Shown here piece after piece: positions 1-8,887 of a stretch of DNA of 64,000 nt (within the stretch, counting starts at the first letter, position 1; every line of letters begins with the position of its first letter). A model generated the notes under the pieces. It was not told the origin of the DNA and searched no databases. It was given only the letters and a program-made list of their open reading frames with translations. The position numbers and the translations under genes are program-made. Origin of the DNA: CATOSK01 sp963665735 (GTDB lineage: Bacteria; Chloroflexota; Dehalococcoidia; Lucifugimonadales; UBA3495); the NCBI GenBank assembly GCA_963665735.1, contig OY762444.1:3782001-3846000 (forward strand). Direction: 5' to 3'.

Positions 1-35
1 CTAGCCCTCCCCCTGGTAGGGGGAGGGGATTTTTA
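1..35. repeat. Poly-C palindromic repeat (window edge)
   Basis: Stem CCCTCCCCCT / AGGGGGAGGG followed by a T-run, cut by the window start. It is one of about a dozen copies in the window and lies just past the stop codon of the minus-strand MFS gene. In that orientation the T-run is on the wrong side for it, so any terminator role would be for plus-strand transcription entering the window. Confidence 0.75.
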
Positions 36-46
36 TTTGGGGCGGG

Positions 47-1426
47 TTAGTCTGCGGCGGGGCTGGCGGTTTCGCGGGGGATGGAGTCTTCCCAGTTGGG
101 AATCAGGACGCGGGAGGAGGATTCGAGGAAGAGGATGGCGACGACGCCGGCCCAACTGGCGCCGATGGAGATTATCCAGGCCAGGTCGTAGGAGCCGAAG
201 TAGTCGAAGATGAGGCCGCCGATTAACCCGCCGGCGGCCATGCCGAAGCCGGAACCGAGGTGCTGGAATCCGAAGATGGAACGCACCGGCCCCATGCCGT
301 AATACTGGCGGTTGGCGATGAGGAAGGCGGACATTTCGCCGCCAAAGCCGATGCCAAACAGGGCGGCGAAAAGGTAGAACTGCCACCAGGTTTCGGCCCA
401 GAAGAGCATCAAGACGGTGATTCCCTGGATGAAGTAGGGCAGCACCATCACGGCCTTGGCTCCCCAACGGTCGGCCAGGATGGGGACGATTAACCGGCTG
501 AGGACGCTGAAGGCGGTGTAAATGGTGACAATCCAGGCCCCTTGCGCCAGGGTCAAGCCCTGGGTGGTGGCGAAAAACACGACGTGCCAGATTACGATGG
601 AATGGCCCAGGCAACCGAGGTAGTGAATGAAGGGGAGGTTCCAGAAGGCCCGGGTGCGGCGGGCGTGGCGGAGGAACACCTGGCTGCGAATCTTGGCGGC
701 GGCGGGGTCGGAGGAAGGCGTCGGCTCCGGGGTGTCGTTGTCGTCGGCGCCGTAGGGCAACATTTCCCGGTCGCCCGGCTCGCCGTGGAACTTGGCCAGC
801 AGGGAGAAAACGATGATTCCCCCAACGACGGCGATAATCCAAAAAGCCGTGTCCCACTCAAACCTGGACAACAAAAGGGCCAAGGCCGGGGCGGTTACGG
901 AGGCGCCCATGCCGCCGATGGACTGCTGGATTCCTACGGCGACGCCCAGCTTGCGCTTGAACCAGGCGGCTACGGTGGTGGGGATGTTGACGGAAAACAG
1001 GGCTTGGGCCAAACCCAGCATGAGGCTGTAGTACAGGTACAACTGGATTATGGGATTCTCGAAGTACCAGCGGAGCGCGAAGTTGTCCAAGTACCAGGGC
1101 AATTGAGGCTCTTTGACGATGGTGCCCAAGAGCACCAGGCCAACGACGTACAGGGTGGCGGCCACCAGCAGGGAGCGGCGCGCGCCGTAACGGTCGCCCA
1201 CCCAGCCGGCGGGGGGAGACAGGACGGCGCTGGCCATGCTGCGGAAGACCTGGGCCATGACGATGGCGGTCACTGACCAGCCGAAATCCTGCTGGAGGAC
1301 TACGAGGATGACGGCGAAAGCCTGGCTGACGAAGTTGGCAGTCACCCGCAGGGCGGTGCCCATGCCGACGATGGCCCAGGCGTAGTGGTACTCTTCGCGG
1401 ATGGCGTGGATTCGGGTTGGAATCAT
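47..1426 (-). CDS. MFS transporter
   Basis: A 459-residue polytopic membrane protein with about 12 hydrophobic segments in two halves. A hydrophilic loop rich in D, P and S near residues 215-260 lies between the halves. The MFS loop motif G-W-V-G-D-R-Y-G-A-R-R follows the second segment, near residue 75. I place the start at the ATG at 1426; an in-frame TTG at 1432 is the alternative. The substrate cannot be read from sequence; distant relatives include oxalate/formate-type and monocarboxylate-type permeases. It stands alone, with repeats on both sides. Confidence 0.85.
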   Translation of the reverse strand: MIPTRIHAIREEYHYAWAIVGMGTALRVTANFVSQAFAVILVVLQQDFGWSVTAIVMAQVFRSMASAVLSPPAGWVGDRYGARRSLLVAATLYVVGLVLLGTIVKEPQLPWYLDNFALRWYFENPIIQLYLYYSLMLGLAQALFSVNIPTTVAAWFKRKLGVAVGIQQSIGGMGASVTAPALALLLSRFEWDTAFWIIAVVGGIIVFSLLAKFHGEPGDREMLPYGADDNDTPEPTPSSDPAAAKIRSQVFLRHARRTRAFWNLPFIHYLGCLGHSIVIWHVVFFATTQGLTLAQGAWIVTIYTAFSVLSRLIVPILADRWGAKAVMVLPYFIQGITVLMLFWAETWWQFYLFAALFGIGFGGEMSAFLIANRQYYGMGPVRSIFGFQHLGSGFGMAAGGLIGGLIFDYFGSYDLAWIISIGASWAGVVAILFLESSSRVLIPNWEDSIPRETASPAAD

Positions 1427-1569
1427 GCTCAAGACGGGGCCTTTCTTTATCGGCGCGCTGCGACGTTACATTGAACGCAATCCGCCGGGAATGGCATGGC
1501 CGGCGGCGGTTGACATTGGGCTGGACGTTGGGGGGCATTGTAACCACCGGGGAGAGTTGGGGCAACCGG

Positions 1570-1690
1570 GGGGACGATTACGAAGTCCGCCTCCCAAGGA
1601 TGGGGAGGTGTTCGGGACGGTGTTACATACCTCTGACGTAAGGTTCACCCCCATCCTAACCTTCCCCCGTCAAGGGGGAAGGGATTTTTT
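1570..1690. repeat. Truncated copy of MITE family A
   Basis: The left end (GACGATTACGAAGTC, then a block including GATGGGGAGGTGT) and the central poly-C palindrome match the complete element at 19817-19980. The right terminal repeat is missing: sequence diverges after the poly-G arm. The rest of the 440-bp gap between the MFS gene and the next gene holds no gene that I can see. Confidence 0.6.
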
Positions 1691-1730
1691 GTACACCTTA
1701 TTCCGCGGTTAGGCGACGCTGCTGGAGGCA

Positions 1731-1768
1731 GGAATTTTAGATTCTTCGCTACGCTCAGAATGACATGG
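1731..1768. repeat. REP-like repeat, family D
   Basis: Imperfect palindrome with core ATTCTTCGCTACGCTCAGAA and flank TGACATGG. Close copies are at 8211-8247 and 9728-9765. Confidence 0.6.
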
Positions 1769-1872
1769 AAGGGGCAAGGTATGGAAAAACCTGGGCTATT
1801 CCTGCTGTTGTCCGCGGGTTTGACCGCTTGGCTATAATTGCCCGCAAACGGCGTTGAATTGCGGAGGAACTT

Positions 1873-3003
1873 ATGGGTTGGTCGCGGCATCACCCTACGG
1901 GATTGATTTACTACGCGCCGCAGCACTGTTGGCGAGGTTATACCCTGACCAGCAACGTGGGCGGTTCTCATGCTCATTTGATTGATATGGAGGGGAGGGT
2001 TTGCCACCGTTGGACGCTGGCGGAGGGGATTGAGTACGCTTACCTGCTGGACTACGGGAATCTGCTGGCGCGGACGCATCCGCCGGAGGACGCCGGGGGA
2101 GCGGAACGTATCGGCGGGTCGTCGGGGGCTTTGCTGGAACTGGATTGGGACGGCAACGTGGTCTGGGCCTACCGGGACCCGATGCTGCATCACGATTACC
2201 AGCGATTGCCCAACGGCAACACGCTGGCACTGCTGTTCGGCGTCATTCCCGAGGATTTGGCGGCGCGGGTCAAGGGGGGGATGGCCGGTCCGGAGGCTCC
2301 GCCGCAGATGTTGGGGGACGTGGTGCGGGAAATCGCGCCGGACGGTTCGACGGTGGATGAGTGGAGAGCCTGGGAACATCTGGACGTGGAGGAGGACGTG
2401 ATTTGCCCGCTGGAGGAACGGCGGGAGTGGACGCACGGCAACAGCTTGAACGTGACGCCGGAGGGCCACCTGCTGGTCAGTTACCGCTTGACCAGCACCA
2501 TCGGGATGGTTGACCGAAGCAGCGGCGATTTTGTTTGGAAGTGGGGGCCGGGGGAGATTTACCACCAGCATCATCCGACCTGGCTGGACAATGGGCGGGT
2601 GCTGCTTTTCGACAATGGGGGACACCGGCCCCGTTCCACCTATTCCCGGGTGCTGGAAGTTGACCCTACGGACAACAGCATCGCCTGGGAGTACCGGGGC
2701 GACCCGCCCATATCTTTTCACAGCCCCAACATCAGCAGCGCCGACCGGCTGCCCAACGGAAACACGCTAATCTGCGAAGGCGCGCCGGGGCGGGTGTTTG
2801 AGGTTACGCCGCTGGGGGAGATTGTTTGGGAGTACGTTAATCCGTTCTTCGCACCCGGCGGGCGGGTGGCTGGGGGCAACCCCGGCGACGCCACCAACGC
2901 CATGTTCCGGGCGCACCGCTACGGGCCGGAACACCCCGGGCTGAAAGGGCGGGATCTGGATCCGGGCCGGCTGGCAAACTTGAACCGGCTTTATGGGCCG
3001 TAG
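1873..3003 (+). CDS. Arylsulfotransferase-family (ASST-like) beta-propeller protein
   Basis: 376 residues with the repeated blade signature of the arylsulfotransferase family: recurring L-P-N-G-N-T-L motifs and blades ending in D-x-x-G-x-x-V-W-x-Y/W. There are conserved histidines in HHDYQRLPNGN, EWTHGNSLN and YHQHHPTW. Family members transfer sulfate between phenolic compounds, but many homologues have unproven activity. No signal peptide is visible, whereas classical bacterial ASSTs are periplasmic, so this one looks cytoplasmic. GGAGG lies 7 nt before the ATG. The gene is monocistronic between two repeat-filled gaps. The fold assignment is firm; the enzymatic role is inferred. Confidence 0.75.
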   Translation: MGWSRHHPTGLIYYAPQHCWRGYTLTSNVGGSHAHLIDMEGRVCHRWTLAEGIEYAYLLDYGNLLARTHPPEDAGGAERIGGSSGALLELDWDGNVVWAYRDPMLHHDYQRLPNGNTLALLFGVIPEDLAARVKGGMAGPEAPPQMLGDVVREIAPDGSTVDEWRAWEHLDVEEDVICPLEERREWTHGNSLNVTPEGHLLVSYRLTSTIGMVDRSSGDFVWKWGPGEIYHQHHPTWLDNGRVLLFDNGGHRPRSTYSRVLEVDPTDNSIAWEYRGDPPISFHSPNISSADRLPNGNTLICEGAPGRVFEVTPLGEIVWEYVNPFFAPGGRVAGGNPGDATNAMFRAHRYGPEHPGLKGRDLDPGRLANLNRLYGP

Positions 3004-3060
3004 GGGCTTGGCGGGGACGTTTCGGGCATCGGGTTACGGCTGGGGGGCATATCGTGGGGC

Positions 3061-3226
3061 CGGCACAATTGCAAAGTCTGCCTCTCCTTGGTTGGGAGAC
3101 GATTCAGAACGGGAATGGGTCTCCCCGACGTGATGTTCACCCCCATCCTAACCTTCCCCCATCGAGGGGGAAGGGATTATTGAAATGCCTCCCAAGGCCG
3201 CTCCTACCGCCTTGGCAATCGTGCTG
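3061..3226. mobile_element. MITE family A, copy 2 (diverged, with target duplication)
   Basis: Non-coding 166-bp element. Its ends are CGGCACAATTGCAAAGTC and the reverse complement of an approximately matching right end (CAGCACGATTGCCAAGGC). The string CGTGGGGCCG occurs at both borders (3053-3062 and 3228-3237), consistent with a 9-bp target duplication. The centre is the palindrome TTCCCCC-atcga-GGGGGAA. It shares its internal sequence with 19817-19980. Confidence 0.65.
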
Positions 3227-3253
3227 CCGTGGGGCCGTAGGCGGGGAAAGCTG

Positions 3254-4138
3254 CTATTGGGAGTGGCGGAGCTTGGGGTCGAGGTAGTCGCGAATCCAGT
3301 CGCCGAAGAAGTTGAAGGCCAGTACCACGACGGTTATGGCCAGCCCCGGAAACAGGGACAGCCACCAAACGTCAAGGATTACTTCCTTGCCCTCGGAGAC
3401 CATGATGCCCCAAGACGGCGCGCCGGGCGCCAGTCCCAGGCCCAGGAAACTCAGGGCGGCTTCCAGCAGGATGACCTGGCCCACCAGCAGGCTGGTAATC
3501 ACCATCAGCGTGTTGACGACGTTGGGGAAAATGTGGCGCCAGATTAACGTCGGCGTGCTGACCCCGCTAATCTTGGCAACGGTAACGAAGTCGAGGACTT
3601 TGATAGCGAGCACGTCCCCGCGAATCATGCGGGCGAATCTGGCCCACACCGTCAGGGCCACGGCCAGGATGATTACCTCGGTTCCCTTGCCAAGGATGAC
3701 GGCGATAACCAGGGCTACCAGGATGGTGGGAAAGCCCAGGGCGGCGTCGGTGACGCGCATTATCACCGCATCAATCCAGCCGCCCAGGTAGCCGGAAATC
3801 AGCCCCAAGACCGTTCCCACAAGTCCGCCGGTTATCAGGGCCATGAGGCTGATAACCACGGTGGTGCGCGCCCCGAAAATCATACGGCTCAGGATGTCCC
3901 GACCCAAGGTATCGGTGCCCAGCAGGTGCTCGGTCGTCTCGCCCGGGGGTATGTTCTTTTTCAGGATGTCCAGGGTGTCGGTTTCGTGGGGGGCCAGCCA
4001 GGGCGCAAAAACGGCGCAGACCAGCATCAGCAGGAAAATGAAAATTGGTATATACGGCAGGCGGTACTCCCGCATCCGACGCCGCAATTGCCGGACTCGG
4101 CCCGTCCGGGGGGCAAGTATGGTTTCCGTTGCCGCCAA
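3254..4138 (-). CDS. Peptide/nickel-type ABC transporter permease (DppC-like)
   Basis: A 294-residue inner-membrane permease of the DppC/OppC type. It has a basic cytoplasmic N-terminus, a first hydrophobic segment ending at APWLAPHETD, the family segment LLGTDTLGRDILSRMIFGAR, then five more membrane spans. The EAA coupling loop is DFVTVAKISGVSTPTLIWRH, where an ATPase would dock. It is the last gene of a three-gene minus-strand operon (binding protein, DppB-like, DppC-like) and begins 18 nt after the DppB-like gene. No ATPase genes follow; the ATPases at 13878-15864 or elsewhere may serve it (inference). Confidence 0.9.
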   Translation of the reverse strand: MAATETILAPRTGRVRQLRRRMREYRLPYIPIFIFLLMLVCAVFAPWLAPHETDTLDILKKNIPPGETTEHLLGTDTLGRDILSRMIFGARTTVVISLMALITGGLVGTVLGLISGYLGGWIDAVIMRVTDAALGFPTILVALVIAVILGKGTEVIILAVALTVWARFARMIRGDVLAIKVLDFVTVAKISGVSTPTLIWRHIFPNVVNTLMVITSLLVGQVILLEAALSFLGLGLAPGAPSWGIMVSEGKEVILDVWWLSLFPGLAITVVVLAFNFFGDWIRDYLDPKLRHSQ

Positions 4139-4156
4139 TCTTCCTCCGGTTGAACG

Positions 4157-5077
4157 CTAGTTGTACCTGATTCGGGGGTCAACGTAGGCGTAGAGGATGT
4201 CAACAATCAACGCCGCGATGATATAGAACAGGGCGGATACCAGCACCGCCGCCTGCACGATGGGGAAGTTGCGCTGCACCACCCCTTCCAGCAGGAGCCG
4301 CCCGACGCCGGGCCAGGCAAAGACCACCTCGACCACCACCGAGCCGTTGAGCAGTCCGGCCAGGCTGATGCCGCTGAAAGTCAGCAGGGGAATGAGGGCG
4401 TTGCGTAAGGCGTGTTTCCAGAGAACCAGCCTTTCTTGCAGTCCCTTGACGCGCGCGAATTTAACGAACTCGCTGTCCAGTATCTCCAGCATACTGGAAC
4501 GCCCCAGCCGCACCATGCCGGCCATGATGGACCAGGACAGGACGAAGGCCGGCAGGATGAAATGGTCGGGGCCGCCTCGTCCGTAAGTGGGCAAGATTTT
4601 CAGGTAGGCGCCGAAGAAGAGGATGAGCATGATGGCGACCCAGAATTGGGGCGCGGCCATGCCCACGACGGCGAAGAACTTGGAGAGGTAGTCGAAAATA
4701 GAGTTTCGCTTTACCGCCGACAGGATTCCCAGGGGAATCCCCAGCAATATGGCTAACCCCATGCCGGCGGCGGAAAGCTGGATGGTGGCTGGCAGCCGTT
4801 CCAGCAGGATGTCGCGGGCCGGCCGCCAGTCCTTGGTGGACAGGCCGAAGTCCAGCCGCACCGCGTTCTTCATAAAGATGAGGTACTGCTCCGGCTTGGA
4901 CTTGTCCAGCCCCAGCTTTCTTTTCATCAATTCGTAGTCTTCCGGGGCCGAGGCCTCGGGCGGCAGCAGGATGACGGCAGGGTCGCCGGTCAGGTGGGCG
5001 CTGATAAAGACTACGAAACTCAGGGCCCACAGGGTTATGAAACCCTGGAAGACCCTGGTCAGGATGTACCGTTGCAT
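4157..5077 (-). CDS. Peptide/nickel-type ABC transporter permease (DppB-like)
   Basis: 306 residues with the DppB/OppB layout: first membrane segment at residues 8-30, a periplasmic section with RLGLDKSKPEQY, then five further membrane segments. The EAA loop is SEFVKFARVKGLQERLVLWKH. It ends YAYVDPRIRYN, a typical terminus for this subunit. It starts 7 nt after the stop of the binding-protein gene, so the two are co-transcribed. Import substrate is unknown; family members move di/oligopeptides, nickel or opine-like compounds. Confidence 0.9.
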   Translation of the reverse strand: MQRYILTRVFQGFITLWALSFVVFISAHLTGDPAVILLPPEASAPEDYELMKRKLGLDKSKPEQYLIFMKNAVRLDFGLSTKDWRPARDILLERLPATIQLSAAGMGLAILLGIPLGILSAVKRNSIFDYLSKFFAVVGMAAPQFWVAIMLILFFGAYLKILPTYGRGGPDHFILPAFVLSWSIMAGMVRLGRSSMLEILDSEFVKFARVKGLQERLVLWKHALRNALIPLLTFSGISLAGLLNGSVVVEVVFAWPGVGRLLLEGVVQRNFPIVQAAVLVSALFYIIAALIVDILYAYVDPRIRYN

Positions 5078-5084
5078 GGGACTC

Positions 5085-6863
5085 CTATTGCAGCGTTATC
5101 GTCCAGAAGGAACTCAGGTACGGGGTGACGGGCCAGGGTTCCCAAGTGGCAATGCGGCCGCTAACGCCCCAAGGGAGGTGAACGTGGCCGATGCTGGGTT
5201 CGTAGTGGGCTTCCCACAACTGCTGGTACATTTCGTTGTAGGCGTCCTGCCGCTTGGCCGGGTCAATTTCGGACTTGGCCTTGGTCACGGCGTCTCTCAG
5301 GTCTTCGCGCAGGGCGCCGAAGTGGATGCGGCCCTCAAAGTCAGCGTAGTAAACCGTCACCGAGCGGCCGGCATCGTACTTGGCTTCGTTGGGGCGCAGC
5401 AGGACGCCGCCGTAGAGTTCCTTGTTGAACCAGCGGTTCCTGATGGTGGCGGTTTCGCCCACTTCCACCGTGGCGTCAATGTTGAGGTTCTTCTTCCACT
5501 GGTCGGCCACCAACTGGGCCAACTCCGGCATGAAGGGGAGGTCTCCGGCAATCCAGGTATAGATGTTCAAGGTGCCGAACCCTTCGCCGTTGGGGTAGCC
5601 GGCCCGGGCCAGCAGTTCCCTGGCTCGCTCCGGGTTGTAGGGGATGGGGTCAATGTCGGAACTGTAACCCAGGGTGCTGGGGGTGGCGTAGTTGTACCCG
5701 CAAACGCAGGCCCCTTCCTCGGTGTAGAGGCCGTACATGATTGCCTCTTTGTCAATGGCGTAGTCCAGGGCGAAGCGCACGTCCCGATTATGGCAGGGAA
5801 ACTCTTGGTTCTGGCAGCCTTGCAGAATCATCCAAACGTAGGTGGATTCCCGGCCGAAGATAATGCGGCCACCCGAATCCTCAATCTGCTTGCGCACGGC
5901 TACGTTGGCTTCGATGATGTCGGCGTCGCCGGCGCGGAGAGCGGCTACCCTGGTGGAGGCTTCCGGCACCAGCCTCATGTCCAGGGTTTGGAACTTGGCC
6001 CTGCGGTCCTCATCGAAACCGTTGTCGGGATGGTAGTAGAAATCGTCGAACCGCTCGAAGAGCATTTTCTCGCTGCGCAGGAATTCCACCATCTGGAAAG
6101 GCCCGGCGCCGGTGGGCTTCAGGTTATAACCGTCGCTCCCCTCCGCCTGGAAATACGCGTCGGGGATGATTGGCCCGGTGGTGCCGGGGGCGCTTTCCGC
6201 GCTGAGGAAGGCGAAGTTGGCCTGGATTTCCTTGTGGGTGATTTTGACGGTGTTGCCCTCGGCGGGGTGCACCATTTCGGTCAAGCGGGCCTGGCCGGAC
6301 TGGCCGGGGCTGAGGGAGTTTTCGATGGCTTCGGGGCCGTACATATACTCGAAGGTGAAAGCGCCGTCCTCCGCGGTCAGGGGCTCCCCGTCGTGGAAAG
6401 TAACCCCTTCCCGGAGGTTGAAAGTCCAGGTCAACCCGTCGGGGGAAATGTCCCAAGCCGTCGCCACGCCCGGAATCAACTCGTAATTTTCGTTGCTGTT
6501 AATCCAGAAGGCGTGGAGCGCCCGGTGGAAATTGAGTCCCTCGCCGACCTGGTCTCTGGGGTCGAAATACTCGTTGCCCCAAACGGCGTTCATTATCGTG
6601 ACCATTCCCGGGCTGACTTCCACCTCGGCCGGCATCACGGCGGCGGCGGGGGTGGCCGTGGGCGCGGGAGCGGGCGCGGATGAACTGCCCGACGCCGCCG
6701 GGGCCTGGGGCGCGGCGGCGGGAGCGGCCGCTGGCGCGGGAGCCGTGGTGGTGGTATCCGCCGGGGCGGAAGTGCCGCAAGCGGCGGCTAACGTCAGGGT
6801 CAAGGCCAACGCCAGGTACAGGGTTACGTTCATTTTGGCTGCAAGATACTTCGTAAATTTCAT
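5085..6863 (-). CDS. ABC transporter substrate-binding lipoprotein, family 5
   Basis: 592 residues. The N-terminal signal peptide ends in a lipobox (LTLAAAC-G, Cys near residue 29). A low-complexity Ala/Pro/Thr linker to about residue 75 then tethers the domain to the membrane. The mature domain has SBP family 5 signatures: TFNLREGVTFHDGEPLTAEDGAFTFEY early, GAGPFQMVEF mid-protein, and NRDVRFALDYAIDKEAIMYGLY before the last lobe. First gene of the operon with the two permeases at 4157-5077 and 3254-4138. A TTGACA promoter lies about 65-90 bp upstream. The ligand cannot be deduced. Confidence 0.9.
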   Translation of the reverse strand: MKFTKYLAAKMNVTLYLALALTLTLAAACGTSAPADTTTTAPAPAAAPAAAPQAPAASGSSSAPAPAPTATPAAAVMPAEVEVSPGMVTIMNAVWGNEYFDPRDQVGEGLNFHRALHAFWINSNENYELIPGVATAWDISPDGLTWTFNLREGVTFHDGEPLTAEDGAFTFEYMYGPEAIENSLSPGQSGQARLTEMVHPAEGNTVKITHKEIQANFAFLSAESAPGTTGPIIPDAYFQAEGSDGYNLKPTGAGPFQMVEFLRSEKMLFERFDDFYYHPDNGFDEDRRAKFQTLDMRLVPEASTRVAALRAGDADIIEANVAVRKQIEDSGGRIIFGRESTYVWMILQGCQNQEFPCHNRDVRFALDYAIDKEAIMYGLYTEEGACVCGYNYATPSTLGYSSDIDPIPYNPERARELLARAGYPNGEGFGTLNIYTWIAGDLPFMPELAQLVADQWKKNLNIDATVEVGETATIRNRWFNKELYGGVLLRPNEAKYDAGRSVTVYYADFEGRIHFGALREDLRDAVTKAKSEIDPAKRQDAYNEMYQQLWEAHYEPSIGHVHLPWGVSGRIATWEPWPVTPYLSSFWTITLQ

Positions 6864-6926
6864 TTCCGGCCTCTTTCAGGTCCATAAACGTACAAGTTAC
6901 CGCGATAGACGTTGCTTTGGCGTCAT

Positions 6927-6955
6927 AGGCTAGCAAAGCGGTATGTTATTGTCAA
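6927..6955 (-). promoter_or_regulatory. Candidate sigma70 promoter for the first ABC operon
   Basis: Reading the minus strand: TTGACA (6950-6955), 17-nt spacer, TAGCCT (6927-6932). The -35 hexamer is perfect and the -10 weak. It lies 64 bp upstream of the binding-protein start. TTGACAAT followed by GCTAG recurs in the promoter of the second ABC operon at 9876-9905. Confidence 0.45.
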
Positions 6956-7161
6956 CAACCGGATAATTGAGCCAATGAATTGTGGTGAAACGTCGCCAAT
7001 GGGCGCGCGAAAATACGCGAATGCCGTTACGGCTGGTGGGATTGCGTGGCGTAAACCGTAATCGGGTGGTGAGTTGTACGGGCAATGGGAGGCGGGGTTA
7101 TTGCTGTCTGAAAACGTCTCTGGGGTGTAGAATGTCGGTATCGCAGAACGCCAGGTGCAGA

Positions 7162-7998
7162 ATGACCACACCCGACACCTTCGCCAAAACATCCCAGCTC
7201 ACGGGCCAGTTCCGGCTGCCCGACCCGCCGGAAGACCCGGAAGACAAGATGACCAGTTTCGACCACCTGACCATCAACGGCAACGCCTACCACCTCCGGC
7301 AGCACTTGCTGGCCCAACAGTTGGGCGACCCCGAAACCACCCTGGTGGCCGGGGATCGCTACATGGTGGTACGCCCCACCCGTTCCCTGGCGGGCAGCCG
7401 CTACCCCGACCTGCTGGTGGCCTTTGACGCGGACCCGGCGGCCTACAAGGACAGCAACGGATACATCATAGAGGAGCAGGGCAAGTCGCCGGACTTCGCT
7501 ATGGAAATCGCCTCCCGCAGCACCGGACGGACCGACGCAACGGAGAAGCGGGAGGACTACGCGGCCCTGGGCATTGGTGAATACTGGCGGTTTGACGAGA
7601 CGGGGGAGCATCACGGGACGCGGCTGGCCGGGGACATTCTGGTGGATGGGATGTACCAACCTATTGCCCTTGAGGAACTGGCCGACGGCAGTTTGCAGGG
7701 CTACAGCCCCGTCCTGAATCTATACCTGCGCTGGGATGCTGGTGAGTTGCTGTTTTACGACCCGGCCACCGGCCGGCCCATAGCTACGATGGAACACGAA
7801 CGCGCCCGCGCTGATGCCGAGCGGGAAGCCCGGCTGTCCGCCGATGCGGAACGCACCACTGAGCGGGAGGCTCGCCTGGCTGCCGAGGCGGAACGCACCG
7901 CCGCCGAATCCGAACGCACCGCCGAGCGGGAGGCTCGCCTGGCTGCCGAGGCGCGCGTTCGCGAGTTGGAAGAACAGTTGCGACGGCGGCAACTCTGA
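7162..7998 (+). CDS. Uma2-family (DUF820) putative endonuclease with C-terminal coiled coil
   Basis: 278 residues. The Uma2 PD-(D/E)XK core is recognisable from SRYPDLLVAFD (active-site Asp) and SPDFAMEIASRS (active-site Glu), followed by the family segment EKREDYAALGIGEYWRFD. The last ~70 residues are Arg/Glu/Ala-rich heptads (repeats of EREARLAAEAERT), a predicted coiled coil common in this family. I start it at the ATG at 7162 because upstream in-frame codons (from 6982) encode unconserved Arg/Gly-rich sequence; ATG 7132 is the alternative. These proteins are abundant in cyanobacteria and Chloroflexi and their role is unknown. The ~300 bp before it hold only the divergent promoter. Confidence 0.8.
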   Translation: MTTPDTFAKTSQLTGQFRLPDPPEDPEDKMTSFDHLTINGNAYHLRQHLLAQQLGDPETTLVAGDRYMVVRPTRSLAGSRYPDLLVAFDADPAAYKDSNGYIIEEQGKSPDFAMEIASRSTGRTDATEKREDYAALGIGEYWRFDETGEHHGTRLAGDILVDGMYQPIALEELADGSLQGYSPVLNLYLRWDAGELLFYDPATGRPIATMEHERARADAEREARLSADAERTTEREARLAAEAERTAAESERTAEREARLAAEARVRELEEQLRRRQL

Positions 7999-8210
7999 CC
8001 ACACCCCCACCCGCAACCCGTCGTTCCCGGCATACGCCGGAATCCAAGAATCCTTGTTTGGGCCGGGGGAACGTCGGCCCAGGCATTACCCCCAACCCCC
8101 AGGCCCTTTTGCCTTTTAATCGTTTCCCTGCACGTTTTTTACCCTGGCCCAAAATCTCCGGGCAAGGGGACTCCTTCGGTTATGCTCAGGGCGGGGTTGG
8201 CAATGGCGAG

Positions 8211-8247
8211 GATTTTGGATTCTTCGCTTTGGTCAGAATGACATGGG
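8211..8247. repeat. REP-like repeat, family D
   Basis: GATTTTGGATTCTTCGCT...GGTCAGAATGACATGG, a diverged copy of 1731-1768 and 9728-9765. It is preceded at 8172-8195 by a CTCCTTCGGTTATGCTCAGGG module that also occurs inside repeats at 49851 and 55261. The 338-bp gap 7999-8336 holds nothing else I can support. Confidence 0.5.
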
Positions 8248-8336
8248 GACTGCTCAGGATGATAAGGAAAGGCCAGGGATGAATGCTAAAAGACATTGCC
8301 CTTGCCAGCTTTATCGGGCAGGGCTATGATAGGGGC

Positions 8337-8861
8337 ATGGAACAACGGCGGGTGAAATTGTCGCTGGGGCCGGTTTCCTCGGTGGACCCGGAGACTTTCG
8401 GGGAACCGGGCAGGCGCACTTTCCGGCTGGCTCTTAATGCCGGGGCGGCGCAGGCTTACGTCTGGCTGGAAAAGGAACAGCTTTTCCAGTTGGGGGTTTA
8501 CCTGCGGGAGGCTATCCGCACGCTGTCCGACGAAGACCGGCAAAAGGAAGTCAGGCCCGGCGAGTCCCAATGGGCCGGCGGGGAAGAGACGGTTGAGTTC
8601 AAGGCTCGCCAGATGTTCCTGAACTACGACGTGGCGGGCAACTCTTTCTCCTTGTGGGCTTACGAAGATGAGGAAGGGACGGAGGATGCCCAGTCGGTCA
8701 GTTTCTGGGTGTCTCCGGAACAGGCGGAGACGCTTTCCAGGGAGGCGCTGCGTATCTGCGCCGCCGGCCGTCCGCCTTGCTTCCTTTGCGGCCAGCCCAT
8801 AGACCCGCAAGGCCACGTCTGCCCCCGGGCCAACGGCCACGCCGTTTTTGAGAGCGGCTGA
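8337..8861 (+). CDS. DUF3090 family protein
   Basis: 174 residues. It matches the DUF3090 family from SVDPETFGEPGRRTFRL at the N-terminus through AQAYVWLEKEQLFQLGVYLREAI. It ends with a zinc-ribbon-like tail, C-F-L-C-G-Q-P-I-D-P-x-G-H-x-C-P-R-x-N-G-H. I prefer the ATG at 8337 over an upstream ATG at 8283 because homology begins there. Family function is unknown. In actinobacteria it sits beside an SCO1664-family gene and a histidine phosphatase; here the SCO1664 partner follows after 26 bp, so the pair is a likely operon. Confidence 0.85.
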   Translation: MEQRRVKLSLGPVSSVDPETFGEPGRRTFRLALNAGAAQAYVWLEKEQLFQLGVYLREAIRTLSDEDRQKEVRPGESQWAGGEETVEFKARQMFLNYDVAGNSFSLWAYEDEEGTEDAQSVSFWVSPEQAETLSREALRICAAGRPPCFLCGQPIDPQGHVCPRANGHAVFESG

Positions 8862-8887
8862 TTGCCGCCGCGGTTGAAGGGTTCAAG

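Noticed and set aside
4971..6683. Long open frame (570 codons) on the plus strand
   Set aside because: It is antisense to the binding-protein and DppB-like genes; the composition is that of a GC-rich shadow frame with no known domain.
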